A stretch of DNA of 64,000 bases from Mimachlamys varia (lineage: Eukaryota > Mollusca > Bivalvia > Pectinida > Pectinidae), in contig OX392534.1 of assembly GCA_947623455.1 (NCBI GenBank), positions 11,046,001-11,110,000 on the forward strand. Direction: 5' to 3'. Below, in pieces: positions 27,701 to 34,210 of this stretch. The position numbers were made by a program, and so were the translations under genes. Each line of letters begins with the position of its first letter. Position 1 is the stretch's first letter. The notes under the pieces were generated by a model. It ran no database searches and was not told the origin of the DNA. It saw nothing but the letters and a program-made list of their open reading frames with translations.

Positions 27701-30700
27701 GAAAACTATTTCAAGTTTTGTCGGAATTTCTTTACCTGTGGTTGTAATGGTCGAGGGTTTTCCAGTGCCCTGTAATACCCAAGGTAGTACAAGATACTGG
27801 AGATGTGCGCACACATTCCCATCGTTCTCTCTCCAACAAAAATAATTTAGGATACATGCATTGTTCCTAATTCCTTCGTTACAAAAGCCTACAGTTGTCA
27901 GTTTTTTTCAGGAAAGAAAAACAAACAAATAACAATGTAAACAATATAAAATCAAATACAAATGTAGCTGTATTACGCGTAAAAGGCGCCATAAAGACTT
28001 AAAAAAGTCGTTATCATGTGAAAAATGGCGCTATAGCGAATTTCAAAAGGCCTTATTATGACTTTCAAAAGCCGTTTTCATGTCATTGTTTTTTGTTACT
28101 CCGCAAAAATACCTTAAACGACATTTAAAAGCGTTATAACACGAACAAAGGCACTTGATCGACTTTTAAGAAGCGATTCATTGTGTAATAACGTCTTTTA
28201 AAAGCCATTATTACGCAAACAATTTCAAAATGCGTCTTAGTTACAGACAAAAGGCGTAACGAGAATAAATGCTCTGTTGAGCCGTTGAGAAACAGCAAGA
28301 ACAGGGCCGCGTTCAAGATCATAGTGTCTACAACGTTAAAGCTCAGTAAACAGCGAACTTGAACGCGGCCCAGGTGATGATTTTGGCGCGTCTGAACCAT
28401 TCAAGCTACTGTTAATAAACTGTTCGGATCTTCGTTTTTAGACTCGGTAGGTGGCGCCAAAATAAACTATTTGCGCCATTATATCTCTCGGAAATTTTAA
28501 AGAAATTTTGTCCTCGCACAGAAGAATTCCACCTGACAATAACCACCTTTCTGTTACATGTATGCCACAAGGCTTATGTCTGACGCCGCTGTCCGAATTA
28601 AAGGACATAAGTTTACGGTCTGATCTGAAAGAATACATCGACTATTGATACCTGATCAGCGGAAAATAACAAGAAGCTGTATCTGTTTAATTTGAAACAG
28701 ATTTATAGCACTCTCGCTCTGTTTGTCGCTTAGGAAATTATGCAATCATTGGAAATTGGCAAATAGTCTATTTTAGCCTACCACCATCAAATGGGTGGCT
28801 ATTCAAATCACATTCATCCGTCGTCAATTTGTCTTTATTTGTTTTCGCTATATCTCGGGATCTTTCTCAAAATTCATTGACAGGTTCCCCTTGCTGTATA
28901 GTTGTGCATGCTCCATTTGCAGACCTATCTGAATATTCAAAATGGTCGCCGGTGGCCGTATTGAATTTTGGAATTAGAATATTGTTGTCGTTATTTCTCA
29001 GGAACTACTAAAGGGATCTTTCTTAAATTTAGATATTATTGGTGCCTTATTGTTCATGGTCCTTCTTCGGACCAATTGGAAAATCCAAGATGTTCGCCGG
29101 TGGCCATCTTGATTTTTAGCCCATCATGAGGGCTATTCAAATCGCCCGGCGTTCGTGGTCCGTCTGTAAAGAATTCTTGTTATCGCTATTTCTTGACAAG
29201 TACCAGATGGATCATTCCCAATTGTATATCTTGGTTCCCCTTTGTGCCCAGTTGTGCATGGTCTATTTTCGGTTAGATTCGATAAATAATATGGCCGACA
29301 GGCGGCCATCTTGTTTTTGTGAGCAATAGGTTTCTATCGCTATTTCTTAACCATTGCTTGATGGATTATTCCCAAATTTCATGTGTAGGTGTTTTTTGGT
29401 GTGTATTAGTGCCCTAAGGATTTTGGGACTGGTCAGAAAACAACAAGAATTATGCATAACTATATGTCTCGCCTTTCCCGCTTTGCCGATAATATAAAGT
29501 CCAAATGAAAAAAAATGACTTCTGGCCACGTCGGTAATTCCTATCAAGTCACTTTTCATGCCCTCTCATTAGACCGTGTTACACATAGGTCATCATAGGT
29601 TATATCATCGAGAAATATTCTGTATCATTGTGTGATATAAAGATGGACGTTTTTGAGTTTGCTTGTTAGTGTGTTTACTTGTTGTGATGACAATGATGAC
29701 TCGGTTCTCATTTTGAGGATTGATGCTTACTTGGATGTGACCAAGATTTACATGGCGGGTGTCGTCGATGAAGCAGAAGACGCTTACTCTTCCGGAACAT
29801 CTGGTCTTATTTTCTTGTGCTTTTACGAGAGTCTCCATGCAAAATCTTCCCTTTGTTCCTATTTTGCCCCTAGTTTCATCGATTTTGAGTTCGGATTATG
29901 GTTTTGTTGACGCTTTGGTATTCACTGATTTTTTTATACATCTGGAACTCCGAAATGCTTCATCATGTTCTATAATTTTGTTTCTTTTGTCTTTTTTTTA
30001 ATTAAAATTCACAATCGATAAGTGATTGATTAAAAAGTCGTTTTGACTTTGTTCATAGTGTGACTTTAAGTTTAATAGTTAATTGTCATTTTAATCAAAT
30101 TTCACCATAATCTTTTTGCTTTGAATTTGACTTAAGGTAACCTACATATATTCTTATTATTAATTATGTTGTTTAATTAAGTTTGATTTTGTTGCTATTA
30201 TCATCAGAATGTGTCTATATTTATCTTACCGTTTCGGAGCAGTTATTCATGCACATTCTTGATTCCTGTATCTCAAGATAGTCCATTGGAACGCTCCTTG
30301 AGTTGCCACAGATATTGGTATCCGTACGTGATTCTCTAAACCCCTGCAGTAGTTCATCTACCGTAAATACACACACAGCACTTCTTGTATATTTATTTAC
30401 ATCCACAGTTAACGAAAAAATTGTAACAAGCACCTCTCTACCTTCATGCTGAATAACGAATCCATCCTGGACATATGGAAACCAAGAACACTTAATCGGT
30501 ATGTCTTCATAGCTGTTGGCACCTGATGTACTCATTGCACACATTTTGGAAACTTTGGACACGTATCTATGTGCTGTTTGGTTCCATATTCTGAAAATAG
30601 AATATATGTTGTCCGACATTAAAAACATCTTTTTAACCACAAATTCATACTTATGGTTATCATGCTTGTTCACACTTTTGATACTAAACGTAGCTTGTGT

Positions 30701-31333
30701 ACTTGAATTAGTTTCGTATGGTTCCATGAATTTGTCGTCTAGTCGTCCTCCATAAATAATATCTCTCACTTGTGTGTAGAGTATTTCAAGCCTTTCAGTC
30801 GTTGGAACATACGATTTCCCAACAAAGAGAAGCGATTCCGTACCAACGTTGGCTATCACACTTTCAGTAGAACCTGTCTCATTTGTACTAACAACAAGAT
30901 AAGTACTACTTGTTGTGGTTACATTAGAAATGTTACGTAAATCCCTACCAACACATCTCCCAAGATACAGGGTACCACACGTTACAAGAATACCGCCTGG
31001 TTCGTACACCTGTAACAGTTGAGTGTAGTCATCATACAGCTGGATGTTACATCCACTTCTCTCAGTGTCCACGTCCTCTTTTGTACATTCCTTTGAATCT
31101 CTTCGTGGACCTGTTTGTACTACTCCTACTTTTCGTAAGTCCTCGTCAAGGTGATATATAGAGTTTTTGCCACCAACATATATATTCTTGCCGGAGGAGT
31201 CGACAGTCATTTTTCTGAATTCGGGAAGTTTTTCCGTCCTTGGTCTAAATTCCTTATCTTCACTGGAAATGCAGTAGTCATATTTGCGTATGGTCATCAC
31301 AAACAAAACTACCGCAAGCGGGTAAGCCTTCAT
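668..31333 (-). CDS. plexin-type semaphorin receptor, 5' 14 exons (3' end beyond left edge)
   Basis: Plexins are single-pass cell-surface receptors that bind semaphorins through an N-terminal Sema propeller and signal through a cytoplasmic GAP domain in axon guidance and cell migration. Fourteen exons join to 948 codons without a stop, all with GT/AG borders and matching phases. Order in the protein: hydrophobic signal peptide (residues 1-23), Sema domain (about 24-475), PSI1 (about 484-535), IPT-like segment (about 552-672), PSI2 (about 674-725), IPT-like segment (726-810), PSI3 (about 815-860), then an IPT with the typical SGPxxGGTxLTIxG motif (864-948). Three PSI modules separate plexins from semaphorins (one PSI) and MET receptors (one PSI). 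The start is the first ATG after an in-frame TAA six bases upstream, and it opens a good signal peptide. Class A or B cannot be decided here because the membrane and cytoplasmic parts lie outside. The gene looks intact, and all its introns carry transposon relics. Confidence 0.92.
774..2213 (-). other. plexin intron 13, contains a fold-back palindrome
   Basis: The only recognisable structure is the palindrome at 1363-1467 with a short tandem repeat beside it. The rest is AT-rich with no coding signal. Confidence 0.6.
1363..1467. repeat. fold-back palindrome, 39-bp arms
   Basis: The left arm 1363-1401 pairs with the right arm 1429-1467 at about 37 of 39 positions, around a 27-nt loop. Right after it, an 18-bp unit containing AATAATGTTTAGAATTACAG repeats about three times (to about 1520). 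Confidence 0.85.
2214..2359 (-). CDS. plexin exon 13: IPT domain
   Basis: This exon is 146 nt, phase 0 in and phase 2 out. It opens VYPISGPINGGTLLTIEGTD. The SGPxxGGTxLTIxG pattern is the signature of plexin/MET IPT (TIG) domains. Donor GTAATT. Confidence 0.92.
2476..2627 (-). CDS. plexin exon 12: PSI3
   Basis: This exon is 152 nt, phase 1 in and phase 0 out, with acceptor TTATTCCAG and donor GTAATT. It encodes YKCEFLANSCYLC, then LCGWSQERQLCE and QQCPPPSV. As in PSI2, the CxWC motif is altered (CGWS). Confidence 0.88.
2628..2947 (-). other. plexin intron 11
   Basis: This is a 320-nt AT-rich intron with no repeat or gene recognised. Confidence 0.7.
2948..3044 (-). CDS. plexin exon 11: second IPT, last strands
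   Basis: This exon is 97 nt, phase 0 in and phase 1 out. The acceptor CTCTTTGCAG is strong, but the donor GTTATA is weak. The donor was chosen because joining it to exon 12 gives the expected V-Y-K-C start of PSI3. It encodes VPIQLRYKDVTIDNPGT. Confidence 0.78.
3045..3366 (-). other. plexin intron 10
   Basis: This is a 322-nt intron with nothing recognised. Confidence 0.7.
3367..3444 (-). CDS. plexin exon 10: second IPT, middle strands
   Basis: This exon has 26 codons in phase 0/0, with acceptor TTTTTCAG and donor GTAGGT. It encodes YRCYIDGHAF and STSITC. The two cysteines are spaced as in IPT strands of plexins. Confidence 0.85.
3694..3807 (-). CDS. plexin exon 9: PSI2 end and start of second IPT
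   Basis: This exon has 38 codons in phase 0/0, with acceptor TTATTTTAG and donor GTGATT. It encodes ESSRCPSIAQSNFILIP, then VVIPGHNLPSNIS. This is the CP-x-I plus first IPT strands of a plexin. Confidence 0.87.
4362..4870 (-). mobile_element. tRNA-derived SINE with LINE-type tail
   Basis: On the minus strand the element starts near 4870 with a tRNA-Ser/Leu-like promoter (A-box region GGTCGAGTGGTTAACACTCC). It ends at 4362 with a tail reading GTAAAGCGCTTTGGAG, GGCGCTATAT and a (TAT)n run. The tail resembles the 3' end of the LINE at 43640-44440. It lies in plexin intron 8. Exact ends and target duplications were not resolved. Confidence 0.65.
5585..6941 (+). repeat. bivalve-type interspersed repeat with internal tandem units and hairpin end
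   Basis: Degenerate units of roughly 150-170 bp recur. One type carries GACCAAATTTGGTTCAAAT and a C-rich TTGGCCCAC-like part. The other carries GTCAAATCTGCAAGG and AATCTAAAATCATATTTGTG. The right end is a hairpin, AGCTCACC (6908-6915) pairing with GGTGAGCT (6932-6939), finishing in CTAA. I recognise this kind of end from molluscan genomes. It does not code. Confidence 0.6.
7137..7239 (-). CDS. plexin exon 8: PSI2 core
   Basis: This exon is 103 nt, phase 2 in and phase 0 out, with acceptor ACAACTAG and donor GTAAGT. It encodes CYECLANAKALLCFWDTEEA followed by DC. The family motif CxWC reads CFWD here, so one usual PSI cysteine is absent. Confidence 0.87.
7240..7769 (-). other. plexin intron 7, left part, nothing recognised
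   Basis: AT-rich sequence without a coding or repeat signal that I can name. Confidence 0.5.
7770..9960 (+). pseudogene. degraded CR1/Jockey-like LINE (endonuclease-RT)
   Basis: Fragments of a non-LTR ORF2 appear in shifting frames. They include an endonuclease stretch (KREGFEVFPLEATQAEISIN near 8125-8190, then TIGCLYRSSNS, and SVMGDFSLKR near 8350). RT block 5 is near 9112 (PSGSVLGPSLFALYTNDLP), followed by LQKWSDKWLLTNA. The usual C-terminal phrase SPTIKTFES is near 9865. Stops and frameshifts are frequent, so it is an old dead copy. It lies in plexin intron 7, antisense to the gene. Confidence 0.75.
10152..10518 (+). mobile_element. TTAA-flanked MITE, copy 1
   Basis: The element is 367 bp, with TTAA at 10148-10151 and 10519-10522. 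The terminal inverted repeats are close to AGGCCCAATATACGTAACTT. It is collinear with the copy at 54454-54839 and inverted to 53385-53771. TTAA targets are typical of piggyBac-like transposases. No coding capacity. Confidence 0.85.
10523..10976 (-). other. plexin intron 7, right part, nothing recognised
   Basis: AT-rich intronic sequence with no repeat structure or coding signal seen. Confidence 0.5.
10977..11091 (-). CDS. plexin exon 7: end of first IPT-like segment, start of PSI2
   Basis: This exon is 115 nt, phase 1 in and phase 2 out, with acceptor CACTTTCAG and donor GTAAGT. It ends FYDCPGFKT. The DC begins PSI2, which continues in the next exon. Confidence 0.87.
11180..11790. repeat. 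degenerate minisatellite of about 45-50 bp
   Basis: The phrase GTATGTAACATTGTCAATAG and close variants recur about a dozen times, separated by G-rich spacers such as GGGTTGTAGGATG. Units are strongly diverged. It lies in plexin intron 6. Confidence 0.75.
11818..12060 (+). repeat. interspersed repeat, same family as 34490-34730 and 37055-37275
   Basis: The copy begins ACTTATTAACAGCTAAGGAC and contains GTATTCGGGGGCTA. It ends near CCCAAGCAGAACACC, with a GCCGGAGACATTATA stretch after it. The two other copies carry CGTCCTATTAACAGCAAGGG and CCCCCAGCAGAACACC in the same order. It is non-coding and a common molluscan repeat by memory. Confidence 0.7.
12061..12723 (-). other. plexin intron 6, nothing recognised
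   Basis: There is no coding, repeat or RNA signal that I can support between the repeat and exon 6. Confidence 0.5.
12724..13003 (-). CDS. plexin exon 6: IPT-like segment after PSI1
   Basis: This exon is 280 nt, phase 0 in and phase 1 out, with acceptor CCTTTCCAG and donor GTACGT. It reads WSQLKRVEIVNMSQCFQQVT, LCQYG and ILCRIEAQDG. This is the beta-rich stretch with paired cysteines that lies between PSI1 and PSI2 in plexins. Confidence 0.88.
13268..13432. mobile_element. fold-back element A
   Basis: Arms 13290-13341 and 13368-13419 (about 52 bp) are more than 90% complementary around a 26-nt loop. The arms contain TTGTTGCTTGCATCGGCTGA. The left flank GTAAATATAAGGAT followed by CTATTTTGTT is shared with fold-back element B at 22273, although the inner palindromes differ. 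It lies in plexin intron 5. Confidence 0.8.
13862..13985 (-). CDS. plexin exon 5: second half of PSI1
   Basis: This exon is 124 nt, phase 2 in and phase 0 out, with acceptor TTTTATTCAG and donor GTATGT. It encodes CAEKDSCNNGSFWLPSVKGE followed by C, the remaining PSI1 cysteines and tryptophan. It was found because exons 4 and 6 do not match in phase without it. The 3' boundary is slightly less certain than the 5' one. Confidence 0.8.
14190..15018. mobile_element. motif-rich MITE with CACTGTGCCG ends
   Basis: The terminal inverted repeats run from CACTGTGCCG (14190-14199) and CGGCACAGTG (15009-15018), and continue into a shared CCACGGTG a few bases inside. The body is filled with short variants of ACCGTAGT/CCGTAG on both strands. 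A SINE (14362-14611) is inserted, so the original element was about 570 bp. No coding capacity. It lies in plexin intron 4. Confidence 0.75.
14362..14611 (+). mobile_element. tRNA-derived SINE nested in the MITE
   Basis: The element is 250 bp, flanked by a perfect 12-bp target duplication AAACCGTAGTCA (14350-14361 and 14612-14623). The tRNA-like head has an A-box region GGTGGTGTAGCGGATAGCGC and a B-box GGTTCGATTCCCC near 14416. A central block, GTTTCTCCGGGTACTCCGGT, is shared by invertebrate SINEs I know. The tail is AATAAATAAAATC plus an A-rich end. It is a SINE and not a functional tRNA gene. Confidence 0.9.
15203..15306 (-). CDS. plexin exon 4: first half of PSI1
   Basis: This exon is 104 nt, entering in phase 0 and leaving in phase 2, with donor GTAAGT. 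It encodes the cysteine core DHCDARNCSAC...KCGWCLLDGG, a textbook PSI start (C-x5-C-x2-C-x8-CxWC). Confidence 0.92.
15658..17560 (-). mobile_element. hairpin-ended interspersed repeat, copy 1 (possible Helitron-like non-autonomous element)
   Basis: Read on the minus strand, the element ends at 15658 with the hairpin TTTTCACCA-2 nt-TGGTGAAAA followed by CCCTAA. The body to the right holds at least three sub-blocks with AATGGCCGCCATGACGTCAT variants (16058, 16530, 16970) and a TTCTT-rich part. A second copy, in the opposite orientation, ends at 25668. The far end is not resolved. It lies in plexin intron 3. Confidence 0.55.
17638..17766 (-). CDS. plexin exon 3: end of Sema domain
   Basis: This exon has 43 codons in phase 0/0, with acceptor TCATTTAG and donor GTAAGG. 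It encodes the last propeller strands (WNKPILDIQTSPSHRTYLLT), which precede PSI1 in all plexins. It continues the Sema frame of exon 2 exactly. Confidence 0.88.
17767..19239 (-). other. plexin intron 2, right-hand stretch of small open frames, nothing recognised
   Basis: AT-rich sequence. A small GC-rich patch at about 19050-19080 (CTGCCGCGCCTGCGCGTGAG) has no clear role. Confidence 0.45.
19240..21370 (-). pseudogene. CR1/Jockey-like LINE relic, minus strand
   Basis: Reading right to left, there is an endonuclease phrase near 21200 (LTIQGFMEPFRKDRNVSGGG) matching that of the LINE at 39300. Then come NVINEPTRHGMAM (about 20880) and CKHADFNKLNLLIDN (about 20500). After a gap where the RT core should be come YNLFDSHKHLGLI (19940) and the C-terminal zinc motif CACGNECENVVHYCFDC (about 19430). 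The copy has an internal deletion and many stops. It sits in the same orientation as plexin, in intron 2. Confidence 0.75.
22052..22157. repeat. two-copy direct repeat with GC-box-like core
   Basis: GACGTCGACAACAATA with GTGGGCGGAGCTATGCAAAT (22052-22092) recurs as GACGTCAACAACAATA with GTGGGCGGAGCTTGCAAAT (22117-22157). The period is 65 bp. Confidence 0.75.
22273..22436. mobile_element. fold-back element B
   Basis: Arms 22281-22345 and 22370-22435 pair at about 63 of 65 positions around a 24-nt loop. The near-perfect match points to a young or gene-converted palindrome. It shares its outer head with element A (13268) but has a different inner palindrome containing TAGGTTATCGGGGGATAACT. It lies in plexin intron 2. 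Confidence 0.85.
22690..23740 (+). pseudogene. DIRS/gypsy-like retroelement relic 1 (RT and RNase H)
   Basis: The fragments are in normal order. RT fingers are KQLRLALDCTHVNHYLCKTK (about 22880) followed by FEYENGE. The RT palm is GLDLKSEYHRIEMFEQHRTY (22998) with LGLASEF, then VLRTLIKYWISKGENLIMFL with SDG (about 23155-23225). LEDQKDLQGLGFLIAQG comes next, and RNase H YTDASGDGYGWYVV (23413), then WRELVAVNRVL (23550). Stops and frameshifts break it. The LDLKSxYHxI palm and the YTDAS RNase H fit DIRS/Ngaro-like or Ty3-like elements. No recombinase or integrase was found to decide. Confidence 0.7.
23741..24110 (+). pseudogene. DIRS/gypsy-like retroelement relic 2 (RT N-terminal fragment)
   Basis: A second copy of the RT fingers, EIQNLVKQGCVSIVTE and INPHLFHFHYGYKDVEVATN with TFSKGD, lies downstream of the first copy's RNase H. 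Its palm is missing. The order shows two broken insertions or a rearranged one. Confidence 0.65.
24342..24533 (-). CDS. plexin exon 2: late Sema blades
   Basis: This exon has 64 codons in phase 0/0, with acceptor CCCTTTTCAG and donor GTAACG. The translation includes SLTGVMPITTTHVFMGTGLT and TTILVGTQTGSVFK. The last matches the Sema strand that normally reads T-x-x-x-x-G-T-x-x-G-x-x-x-K. Confidence 0.9.
24940..25668 (+). mobile_element. hairpin-ended interspersed repeat, copy 2
   Basis: The element ends with TTTTCACCAGTTGGTGAAAA (25642-25661) and CCCTAA (25663-25668). Just before the hairpin is AAGAAAAAGAATAATAAACA. The internal block GACGTCATGGCGGCCATCTT matches the reverse of copy 1 at 15658-17560. 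It lies in plexin intron 1, and its left limit is approximate. Confidence 0.55.
26235..26530 (+). pseudogene. LINE 3'-end fragment
   Basis: A short trace of the LINE C-terminus, FPDVVVTQSPTVRTFEPRMD, is followed by non-coding sequence. It parallels the end of the relic at 9830-9960 (VTSPTIKTFES). This is a 5'-truncated insertion. Confidence 0.55.
26531..27969 (-). other. plexin intron 1, nothing recognised
   Basis: Several small open frames occur on both strands, but none has a recognisable domain, good context or splice partner. Confidence 0.45.
27970..28260. repeat. degenerate short-unit repeat
   Basis: The phrase TTTCAAAAGGC/AAAAGCCGTTAT recurs at roughly 35-45 bp spacing, six or seven times, in both orientations. 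Units are weakly conserved. Confidence 0.5.
28301..28372. mobile_element. very short inverted-repeat element
   Basis: GGGCCGCGTTCAAG at the left pairs with CTTGAACGCGGCCC at the right across only about 70 bp. It may be a minimal MITE or the loop of a larger one. No target duplication was resolved. Confidence 0.5.
28780..29400 (+). repeat. interspersed repeat with about 190-bp tandem sub-units
   Basis: GGCTATTCAAATC, TCGCTATTTCTTGACAAGTA and GTTGTGCATGGTC recur with GGTGGCCATCTTG blocks about three times. It is non-coding and resembles known bivalve repeats. Confidence 0.55.
29640..30000 (+). repeat. interspersed repeat, copy 1 of 3
   Basis: It contains GGCGGGTGTCGTCGATGAAG and CAGAAGACGCTTACTC. 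Other copies are at 45190-45440 (same orientation) and 45790-46040 (inverted). The frame through it is open in places, but the stretch behaves as a repeat. Confidence 0.65.
30230..31333 (-). CDS. plexin exon 1: signal peptide and most of Sema domain
   Basis: This exon has 368 codons. It starts MKAYPLAVVLFVMTI, a signal peptide. Sema hallmarks follow: NIYVGGKNSIYHLDEDL (first blade), TGPRRDSKEC, LLQVYEPGGILVTCGT followed by LGRC, and SLLFVGKSY. The exon ends with codon ACG before donor GTAAGA (phase 0). Several N-x-S/T sites are visible. A CAG lies just before the TAA that precedes the ATG (31339-31344), so a 5' UTR intron is possible but unproven. Confidence 0.93.
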
Positions 31334-33523
31334 TTTTTACTGAGGTGTGTTGTCAATATCAGTGTAACTATTTCCACGTGACACAATTATAAGCCAATGT
31401 GTCATATACTTCATATATAGGTATTAATGTCCATGATTTTCATTTGTTTGTTCGGAATATCTGTTCTACCAATGAGTAACGCTGCAGCCACTGAAACACA
31501 AAAATGAAACGGTAATGCAATTTCATGGATCTCTACTTCAAAGGAAATTGACAAACTAACTTCGTTGCAGACCATGTTTATGTACTACCAACTGGTTTAA
31601 TAAGTATTATTATTTGAGTTATAAAGCTAACCAAACAGCTGTTAAGGTTCAGCTGATGCAGAGAATTATTTTTGTGTGTTTTATATTCAAAATATTTTCA
31701 CTCATTCATTATACTTCAGCTGGTTCTTTTCAGGGTAAAACCGGAACCAGTGGGTCTGTAACACTATTAGTCAGTAATTTAGGGTTTATTTTCTCGTTTC
31801 TCGTACGTCACTGTAATCTAGTAATTCGATTTCGAACTTTTAACCACTGTAATTTATAAGTATTTGTAAATGGTCATACAAAAAATGAAAAAAAAAATAC
31901 GTTGATCATAACAATAGAAACTTTAGAAAGCATAACAATGTGTTTTTAAAAGTCATCAAACTATCAATAAAAGATAAATGGTAGCTTTACATGTTTTGGT
32001 GATTTTACTTTGAATTATTCCCAAACGGTGTCAATATCTACTAGGTATAATCGCGTTATGTTCGTAATTATATTTTCTTGGTAATTGTTAACATTCGTCT
32101 GGTAAAGTTACCTTGCAATGCATGTCTCATCATACATTTAAGCGAATTAACAAATAAATGCTGGGAATGGTTTTACTACATAATAACACACAAACCAGTT
32201 TCCATGAGATTGTCTCTATAAACCTATATTTCCTGCTATAAAAGACGTGCATAATCGCCTGAATGAAGACCACTTGTCCCACCATGAGGAATAAACACTT
32301 ACCAGTTTTTTGCTCAAATCTCTGCAACTTTCTGACATATGCCTCTTTATATGTATATGACAATATACTGGAGACACCTCTCTCCTATTTCACTTGGTGG
32401 GTGTGATATTACCCAGCAAGGTTAATGTTCTGCCAATATATGCAGTGTATTGGTCCTCAGCTTGCCTACCATATGGTGTAGAAGCGGAAATTACAAAAGG
32501 CTAAGGACTTTGCGGTTTTCTGGGCATATTGCTAGAGTGTTTCAAACTGCTGTATCCTGTTGTTAGGGTCGAGAACACAGGTTACGTTGCATTGTTTCTG
32601 TTATATGACTTAACATTTGGCAGTGTAACACAGATGCCCCCGCGGACAAAACAGATGCGTATAAAGCTTTTCAGTGTAATTGACCTAAGTGGACTCATAA
32701 TTTTGTACACTCTTGTTAAGTTGTGGTCGACAAGGGCTAACATTCAAAGCTAATCAAATAAATAACTGAGAAATTATTTGTTTTTGTCTTTGCTTTCTTA
32801 ATCTTAAGTTAATAACTACAGAGTTAAGCAAAAAGACTTGATAGTGTAACTAGATAATGCAAATGTCCTAGCTGAACGTTTTTGTCTGATGTCAACACAA
32901 ATGTGTTACTTAGGTTAGGGTTAGGGTTAGCCTGCCCTGGACGCAAAAGTGTTGTTAATGAGTCTTTAGGTCAGATGTGACTTACACGGATTATCTGCAC
33001 GTTTTTTAATAGTTTTGTCTAATACATATACCGGTAATGTATATTATAAGCTACAGGAGAGATGTACCCACAGCTCTAAAATAAATAAATTAACCCCCAC
33101 AATATCAAAACATGAGAGGTGTTTTATCATTATACAAATGTATATAATTAAACATTTCGATACCTTATTCTGTTTAAAGAGGAAATCATCGGAAACTAAA
33201 TTAAGACGATTATGGCATCACTCTTGTGTATTATCACGAACACTGTACATCAATTGCATCTTCCAACTGGTAAGCACCATTTGCATTCCTCTCCGATTTC
33301 ATTTCAACCTCCATAAAGATAGAACATGCTTCACTGTCAATGATTTGGTAATAAGATTAACATGCAGGTCTCATCAAAATCTCGATACCTTTTCTCAAAA
33401 TCTTATACTCTTTCTACATATGTAGTAATTCAGCAGATAGGATATCGACAACTTCTAAAAATAAACATGGAGTAAGCCAAAATAGGAACATAAGCGAGGC
33501 CTCTTATAGCTCATAAGTATATC
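31334..33523. other. region upstream of plexin, no gene recognised
   Basis: This should hold the plexin 5' UTR and promoter. A TATATATG-like stretch at about 31412-31423 and an E-box CACGTG at 31374-31379 lie within 100 bp of the start codon but are too common to call. A short TTAGGG run is at 32910-32930. Confidence 0.4.
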
Positions 33524-33675
33524 AAAACAAAAGTCTTATAAAAAAATCTAATAATTCCCTCAAAACAAAAGTCTCATAAAAAAATCTAATAATTCCCTCA
33601 AAACAAAAGTCTCATAAAAAAATCTAATAATTCCCTCAAAACAAAAGTCTCATAAAAAAATCTAATAATTCCCCT
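33524..33675. repeat. 38-bp tandem repeat, four copies
   Basis: The unit is AAAACAAAAGTCTCATAAAA plus AAATCTAATAATTCCCTC. Copies 2-4 are nearly identical, and copy 1 differs by one base. Confidence 0.9.
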
Positions 33676-34210
33676 CAAAAGTTATCCCGCGCAAAACAAT
33701 CAGCGAATCAGGTCACAACAGCCTAATGACAATTAAATCGTGTATAAGCGTTTGGGCGGACGATAGGACGGGGAGACGAGGCACAAACGGACGGAACCAA
33801 TGTGTATCCTTTTTTAATTGGGCGGGAAATGAAAAACATCACATCAATTAACAGTGTGTGAATATAGCTTCAACTTCGGCACACTAGCTTAGAAATACTA
33901 TATCTATTACTAAATCTAAAAAGTGCAGCATACAAAATGTATGTGTGTGTTTCGTCATCTTTCCTGATAAACGGTGTACGTATATAGGAGACATGCCTCA
34001 TTTTAATTGCGCTTAACACTAAACAAGAACATGCATGTACAGTGAACACGTCGTGTATGCATGTGCATGTAGTTTTTGTTGTGTGTTTTCTTTAAAATAA
34101 TCATGAGTACATGCAACTGACATACACTGTCTATGGAGTTAAGATAGTGCATTGAAGTAAATCTATGCTGATTGGGTAAAACATACATTTATAAATATAT
34201 TTTTTTCATT

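Noticed and set aside
31412..31423. TATA-like box upstream of plexin
   Set aside because: Such stretches are frequent in this AT-rich DNA, and a 5' UTR intron cannot be excluded.
32910..32930. Telomeric TTAGGG run (also CCCTAA at 8451-8462)
   Set aside because: Only two or three units each. This is too short for an interstitial telomere array.
33524..33675. CRISPR-like array
   Set aside because: Units are contiguous with no unique spacers, and the genome is eukaryotic.
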